This document shows, piece after piece, positions 1 through 3,243 of a stretch of 6,186 bases of DNA. The notes under the pieces were generated by a model that saw only the letters and a program-made list of their open reading frames with translations, was not told where the DNA came from and did not search any database. A program made the position numbers and the translations under genes. This DNA is from Methanoregula sp. (GTDB taxonomy: Archaea > Halobacteriota > Methanomicrobia > Methanomicrobiales > Methanospirillaceae), in contig JAKLGN010000080.1 in the NCBI GenBank assembly GCA_022710665.1, forward strand, positions 1 through 6,186. Reading direction: 5' to 3'. The stretch's first letter is position 1. Each line of letters starts with the position of its first letter.

Positions 1-160
1 ATATGAGTACTGTCAGTCTGGGTTGCGGTGACCGGTGGGGGTATTTTCGTCTGCTGTTGTACGGACGGCTGCGTACATCCGCTGGTTATGAGCATCAGTG
101 CAAGGAGTACCAGCAGGCAGCTTGCGATAATACGATTATTGTACACGGGGAATTGTCTCG

Positions 161-190
161 CCATTGGATCAACATTCGATCCATGGTTTT
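161..190 (+). terminator. Hairpin followed by T4, possible terminator
   Basis: CCATTGGATC (161-170) pairs with GATCCATGG (178-186) around a 7-base loop, giving nine base pairs with one bulged T. TTTT follows at 187-190. This would suit the end of a plus-strand transcript entering from the left of the window. The T run is also part of a TATA-like TTTTATAAAA, so the structure could instead be a repressor site beside a promoter. Archaeal termination usually relies on the T-tract more than on the hairpin, so this call is weak. Confidence 0.3.
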
Positions 191-346
191 ATAAAAATTC
201 TGCTCTGGAGAAAACATTGAGCATGTGAAGACGCTTTTTGGGGGTCCGCTTACGCTCTGCCATCGCCGCTGATGCATCCCCCACCTTGCGATGACAAGGT
301 ATTACCTGCAACCGACTACGTCCCATCGCACCGCCCCTCACCCCCC

Positions 347-378
347 GAGGGGGGCATATTGGCACAAGAGGGGGCATT
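347..378. repeat. Short direct repeat GAGGGGG(G)CATT/A
   Basis: GAGGGGGGCAT (347-357) recurs as GAGGGGGCAT (368-377), 21 bases further on. The first copy overlaps the C6-GA-G6 inverted repeat at 341-354. Function is unknown. The two copies could be protein-binding half sites or local slippage products. Confidence 0.3.
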
Positions 379-386
379 AGTACTTG

Positions 387-423
387 AAAAAAAAAGGATC
401 TCTACAGAGCAAAAAATCCTTTT
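387..423 (-). terminator. Hairpin with T9 tract on the minus strand
   Basis: AAAAGGAT (392-399) is complementary to ATCCTTTT (416-423), and a nested CTCT-AC-AGAG (400-409) can fold inside. On the minus strand the stem runs into nine T residues (complement of A387-A395), the usual hairpin-plus-T-tract shape. On the plus strand only TTTT follows. No minus-strand gene is visible just upstream for it to terminate. It may end antisense transcripts or act in both directions. Confidence 0.35.
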
Positions 424-455
424 ATCTTACCTGCTTATGCTGATGGGGGGTTTTG

Positions 456-484
456 AAAAAAAAACCGAGTTCTTTGAGCCCGGT
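456..484 (-). terminator. Second hairpin with T8 tract on the minus strand
   Basis: ACCGAGTTC (464-472) faces GAGCCCGGT (476-484) across a 3-base loop. Eight of nine positions pair, counting one G-T, with one A-C mismatch. Reading the minus strand, the stem is followed by eight T residues (complement of A456-A463). It has the same architecture and orientation as the hairpin at 387-423, although the stems differ in sequence. It lies about 80 bases before the lipoprotein start. Confidence 0.35.
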
Positions 485-506
485 CAACTGTGCCGTTTTT
501 GCCAGG

Positions 507-541
507 TGCGAAATTATTCGCAGTCAACGTCCTGTTTATGA
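507..541 (+). promoter_or_regulatory. Palindrome and TATA-like boxes before the lipoprotein gene
   Basis: A perfect inverted repeat TGCGAA-ATTA-TTCGCA spans 507-522. Its AT-rich centre (AAATTATT, 511-518) could be a TATA box giving a leader of about 20 bases. A second TATA-like element, GTTTATGAG (534-542), is centred about 27 bases before the ATG at 564, which would give a leaderless transcript. GTCAAC also occurs on both sides of the palindrome (483-488 and 523-528). The palindrome could be an operator for a dimeric regulator. This rests on sequence shape only. Confidence 0.35.
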
Positions 542-563
542 GATCCCACAGCCATGGTTCTGT

Positions 564-1298
564 ATGGATCTAACATTAATCACGCTTCTTGTCATCAGCA
601 TCGCAGCGGTATCCATTGCCGGCTGTACCATGCATTCACCAGATCCTGCTGGTAGTCCCTCCATACCAACGTCGCTGCTCCCGGGCACTCCTGCCGCAAC
701 AACCTCTGCCGAGCAAATTGCAGAATGCAACGATGCTTCAGACTGTATACCGGCCGAATGCTGTTCCTCGTCCCGTTGTATCCCAAAAGTTGCACAACGG
801 GTCTGCAGCATGATGTGCACAGCGAGCTGTGAAGGCCCGCTCGACTGCGGTGCCGGGACCTGCGGGTGCGTGAACAGAACATGCAGTCTTGTTCCCGCAT
901 CTTCAGTATCGTCTGCCCACGGAGGTCTTACCGGGATAACAATCAAGGCCTCGCCCCAGCGTTACTCCCCGATCATGTCATCGACTCCCGGCATCGGGCT
1001 TGAACCGGTTGCAACCGGGTTCAGTGCAGACAACGCATTGTTTGCATGGAAGGCAACCTATGGCCAGTTCCTCTCGTGGAATTCCCCGGACTTCAAGGTA
1101 AACCAACTGGGAGATTCTGTAAGCAACCATGGTGAAAAACTCTACTGGTCGTTCATCGATAAACCGCCCTCCACGATAACTCCCGTTATGATAACGGTGA
1201 CTGCAAAGGATATCGCATCCGGACGGATCCTTGGAAGTTCAACGGTAACTCTTGGATGGGAGGGGAATTATTCAGTTACCGTCAATCAGATTGAATAA
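564..1298 (+). CDS. Cys-rich predicted lipoprotein with C-terminal beta-sandwich-like domain
   Basis: This 244-residue protein is probably exported and lipid-anchored, facing outward from the cell membrane. Residues 2-20 are hydrophobic and end in SIAGC, a lipobox with Cys21 as the expected lipidated residue. A Pro/Ser/Thr linker (about 24-50) follows. Residues 55-107 hold twelve Cys (55, 61, 66, 67, 72, 81, 85, 89, 95, 100, 102, 107), enough for six disulfides. The pattern, with DCIPAECC and GPLDCGAGTCGC, resembles a Cys-rich module seen in other archaeal secreted proteins. Residues about 122-244 alternate like beta strands (ITIKASPQRYSP, YWSFIDKP, ITVTAKD, STVTLGWE), suggesting an Ig-like or binding domain. 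N-x-S/T sequons occur at Asn104 and Asn235. The ATG at 564 is chosen because it places the signal segment at the N-terminus. The only other in-frame start upstream is a TTG at 453, which would add 37 unlikely residues. No Shine-Dalgarno site is seen. The n-region (MDLT) lacks the usual Lys/Arg. Function is unknown. Confidence 0.82.
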   Translation: MDLTLITLLVISIAAVSIAGCTMHSPDPAGSPSIPTSLLPGTPAATTSAEQIAECNDASDCIPAECCSSSRCIPKVAQRVCSMMCTASCEGPLDCGAGTCGCVNRTCSLVPASSVSSAHGGLTGITIKASPQRYSPIMSSTPGIGLEPVATGFSADNALFAWKATYGQFLSWNSPDFKVNQLGDSVSNHGEKLYWSFIDKPPSTITPVMITVTAKDIASGRILGSSTVTLGWEGNYSVTVNQIE

Positions 1299-1326
1299 TC
1301 CCCTATCCCTTCTGAAAATGTGGTCC

Positions 1327-1356
1327 CTGCGGGTATCCTGTAACAACCTGCCGCAG
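1327..1356. terminator. Hairpin in the convergent spacer
   Basis: The 78-base gap between two convergent genes contains CTGCGG (1327-1332) and CCGCAG (1351-1356), a 6-base stem with an 18-base loop that could pair further inside. It lacks a good T-tract on either strand. It is the only candidate structure for ending either transcript, so the assignment leans on position. Confidence 0.2.
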
Positions 1357-1376
1357 AAAAGGAAATTAAGAACAGA

Positions 1377-2456
1377 TTATGGGACAACCCCGGGATCAGA
1401 AGGTGATTCTCCAGGTTTTGGATCCTCAAAGAGATGGTGGACGCCAAGTGCGACATTGATCCAGCGCAGCTCATCTGCCAGTTCGAAGATGAGGAACAGG
1501 AGGAGCGTGAAAGGGACTGAAAAGAGCATCCCGACAAGCCCCAGCAGCCACCCCCAGAAGATCACCGAGAGGATCACGATAAGCGCCGGCATCTCGAATT
1601 TCCGGGCGGCAAGGAAGGAGTAAATCGGGTTTTCCACAAACAGATTCAGAATAGCCACGGCTGCGACGACCCCGATTGCTCCCGGTATACCAAACTGGAG
1701 CCAGGCAAAGAAGAGTGCCGGGATCGCAGCAATGATCAGGCCGATAAACGGGATGTACCCGAGAAGGAATGTCAGGACACCCCAGAGTATCGCACCATGG
1801 ACCCCCACAATACCTAAAAATCCCCCGAAGAGGAGGCCGTGGATGAAGTTTGTCTCGGTCCTGACGACCATGAAATCGATGACATACCCGGTCATCTTGT
1901 TCATCTGCCTCATGGTGTCCGAGTTCTTACCCAGCCATTCCCCCAGCCGGGAGGTCACGCGGGGTGCTTCGAGCAGCATGAAAAATGTTGTCACACCAAC
2001 GAAAAAGAGGAACTCGAATGATTCAGCAATACCCATGATGCTGGAAAAACCGACATCCATGATATCACCGATCTTTACCGAGGGAGACCCGTTCGTTGCC
2101 GTAGAAATACCATAGGAATTCAGGAGGGCAGTAATATCACTGAGGCGGGTATTCAGTTCGTTCTGGTACTGGGGAAGGTCAGCGACCAGGGAATTGAAGG
2201 AGAGCATGGTAAAAAATAAGAATCCTATCACGATCAGGATCCCGGCTACCGTTATTATCAGGACCGCCTGGAAATCCGAAAGACCTTTCTCCTTAAGCCA
2301 ATGCATGGCAGGCAGGGTGAGAAGCGTGAGAATGAGCGACATCAGAAAAAGCGTCACGATGAATGAAATCTGCTTGACCGCGATGATGATGATCAGCATG
2401 AGTGCGGTGATTAAAAGCCACCGATCAACTCTTGGAAACACCATTGTATCAATCAT
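1377..2456 (-). CDS. AI-2E transporter family membrane protein (TqsA/PerM, UPF0118)
   Basis: This polytopic inner-membrane protein of about 359 residues matches the AI-2E transporter family, whose members run about 340-370 residues. Numbering here is from the GTG at 2459, so subtract one for the chosen ATG. Hydrophobic segments lie near residues 14-32, 33-50, 64-88, 147-163, 205-232, 233-252, 259-275 and 292-327. A soluble loop follows the third (about 89-140). Family-typical stretches are RTETNFIHGLLFG (200-212), LGYIPFIGLIIAAIPALF (233-250), ENPIYSFLAARKFEMP (276-291) and FWGWLLGLVGMLFSVPFT (301-318). Characterised bacterial relatives have been linked to AI-2 export or to sodium/proton antiport; the archaeal substrate is not known. 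Start choice is uncertain: GTG 2459, ATG 2456 and ATG 2444 are in frame. The sequence AAGTGATG could act as a partial Shine-Dalgarno site for ATG 2444, while a TATA-like box about 30 bases upstream fits a leaderless start at 2456 or 2459. The gene converges with the lipoprotein gene and diverges from the 2551-3204 remnant. Confidence 0.93.
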   Translation of the reverse strand: MIDTMVFPRVDRWLLITALMLIIIIAVKQISFIVTLFLMSLILTLLTLPAMHWLKEKGLSDFQAVLIITVAGILIVIGFLFFTMLSFNSLVADLPQYQNELNTRLSDITALLNSYGISTATNGSPSVKIGDIMDVGFSSIMGIAESFEFLFFVGVTTFFMLLEAPRVTSRLGEWLGKNSDTMRQMNKMTGYVIDFMVVRTETNFIHGLLFGGFLGIVGVHGAILWGVLTFLLGYIPFIGLIIAAIPALFFAWLQFGIPGAIGVVAAVAILNLFVENPIYSFLAARKFEMPALIVILSVIFWGWLLGLVGMLFSVPFTLLLFLIFELADELRWINVALGVHHLFEDPKPGESPSDPGVVP

Positions 2457-2482
2457 CACTTCTCTATAGGGATCCCTGAATG

Positions 2483-2493
2483 ATAACTATTAT
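2483..2493 (-). promoter_or_regulatory. TATA-like box for the AI-2E family gene
   Basis: On the minus strand this reads ATAATAGTTAT, centred about 29-32 bases before the GTG/ATG starts at 2459/2456. That is the distance expected for an archaeal TATA box serving a leaderless or nearly leaderless mRNA. A 10-base palindrome AGGGATCCCT (2468-2477) lies between box and start, where a repressor could sit. A second AT-rich element (GATAAATTT on the minus strand, 2511-2519) is an alternative box. Confidence 0.35.
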
Positions 2494-2550
2494 GTCACGG
2501 CGATTTTTGGAAATTTATCGGACATGGTCTGTACGGATGATTCCTCGTGA

Positions 2551-3204
2551 CGGATCCCCAGATCTCGTGCAGCACCGGCTTCCCTTGTCGATTACATGCG
2601 CGACTCTTTCCTTGTACTGAACGGATGATCACGTTGATACGAACAGGTCGGTTGATGTGACCACGGTTTCGGCCGGCGCTTCTGTCACATATAAGTACGA
2701 AGATACAACGCCCGTGATACTCCCTGAGGCAGTGCTAAAAAAACCACGAAATTACGCCGGCCCGGCACGGTATGCTGTCCGGGAACCATCAGTATCCGCC
2801 AGTCATCAGGAACCGGCCAACGGTCAAAACCAGATATTTCGTATCAGCAGGACCTGCAGCCGGTACCGGCCTACCCTGTCAAAAGCGGTAGCGACCAGGG
2901 CACGGTTCATGATACTACAAAAGGTGCAGGTCCGGCACCCTCTCCCGATTTACCGCGGGTTCTCGTGCCGTTTTTCTAAAAAAACAGGAAGACAACAACG
3001 ATCTCTCGACAACACGAATGCTCTGCCAGCCGGATCCGGAACTCTGTGGCGGGTCACCGGGAAGCCTTCAGTGTACCGGCCGGAGAGCTCTGGCATTTTT
3101 GGGCGCTTGTCATTTTTATGGTCGGAAGTCCCGGAGTCTGCCGGGTCTTCAGGAAAGTTGGATCTGATCCATCGTGCGGGAACGGCAGGGTGTTTTCCCC
3201 CATA
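2551..3204 (+). pseudogene. Decayed long-form sugar-1-phosphate nucleotidyltransferase (RmlA-like) remnant
   Basis: No frame is intact, but fragments in family order appear when frames are switched. Frame 2551-2625 gives SLVDYMRDSFLVLNG; skipping one base (T2626) continues it as D-HVDTNRSVDV..., restoring the FLVLNGD motif typical of nucleotidyltransferases. The second frame (2627 to about 2830) reads ASVTYKYED, then LKKPRNYAG, resembling the family's EKP region. Back in the first frame, about 2830-2976 gives ISYQQDLQPVPAYPVKSG and GTVHD, like the family's AYPV...W-x-D-x-G-T-x-x-D segment, before TAA at 2977. Beyond the stop, 3031-3204 gives RIRNSVAGH, VIFMVGS and FRKVGSDPSCGNGRVF, like the left-handed beta-helix repeats ending long-form RmlA proteins. 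The N-terminal nucleotide-binding GxGxRxxP part is absent. Intact relatives (about 390 residues) make NDP-sugars for surface glycans. The family assignment is from memory of motifs and was not aligned; an unrelated pseudogene is possible. Confidence 0.5.
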
Positions 3205-3205
3205 C

Positions 3206-3220
3206 GATACTTATTTTGTA
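3206..3220 (+). promoter_or_regulatory. TATA-like box for purL
   Basis: GATACTTATTTTGTA is centred about 30 bases before the ATG at 3244, so transcription would begin around 3236-3242. That gives a leaderless or nearly leaderless message and agrees with the lack of a Shine-Dalgarno site in the bases before the start. The box directly follows the last recognisable piece of the nucleotidyltransferase remnant. Confidence 0.4.
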
Positions 3221-3243
3221 ATTTGCGATCAACTGATGAGCTG

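Larger units (their letters stand above)
1..452. other. Non-coding upstream region with small inverted repeats
   Basis: No reading frame here looks like a real gene. The short open frames show no coding-like third-position pattern and no recognisable motifs. The stretch contains a perfect 6-base inverted repeat TGTACG/CGTACA at 58-63 and 72-77, an AT-rich repeat ATAAT-ACG-ATTAT at 127-139, a strong hairpin at 161-186, ACCTTG/CAAGGT at 283-288 and 295-300, and C6-GA-G6 at 341-354. A TATA-like TTTTATAAAA lies at 187-196, but no gene follows it at a useful distance: the ATG at 222 is followed directly by a stop. Decayed coding sequence or a genome-specific dispersed repeat cannot be excluded. 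Confidence 0.5.

Noticed and set aside
1..228. Short Cys-containing open frame as the 3' end of an upstream gene
   Set aside because: It has a hydrophobic, Cys-rich patch, but codon third positions show no bias and nothing is recognisable; a stop at 4-6 also breaks the frame.
272..541. 89-residue plus-strand open frame
   Set aside because: It is formed by reading through the C/G tracts and both A-tract hairpins, and the amino acid content is low-complexity.
536..946. 136-residue minus-strand open frame opposite the lipoprotein gene
   Set aside because: It has no motifs, and the plus strand shows a signal peptide, lipobox and ordered Cys pattern.
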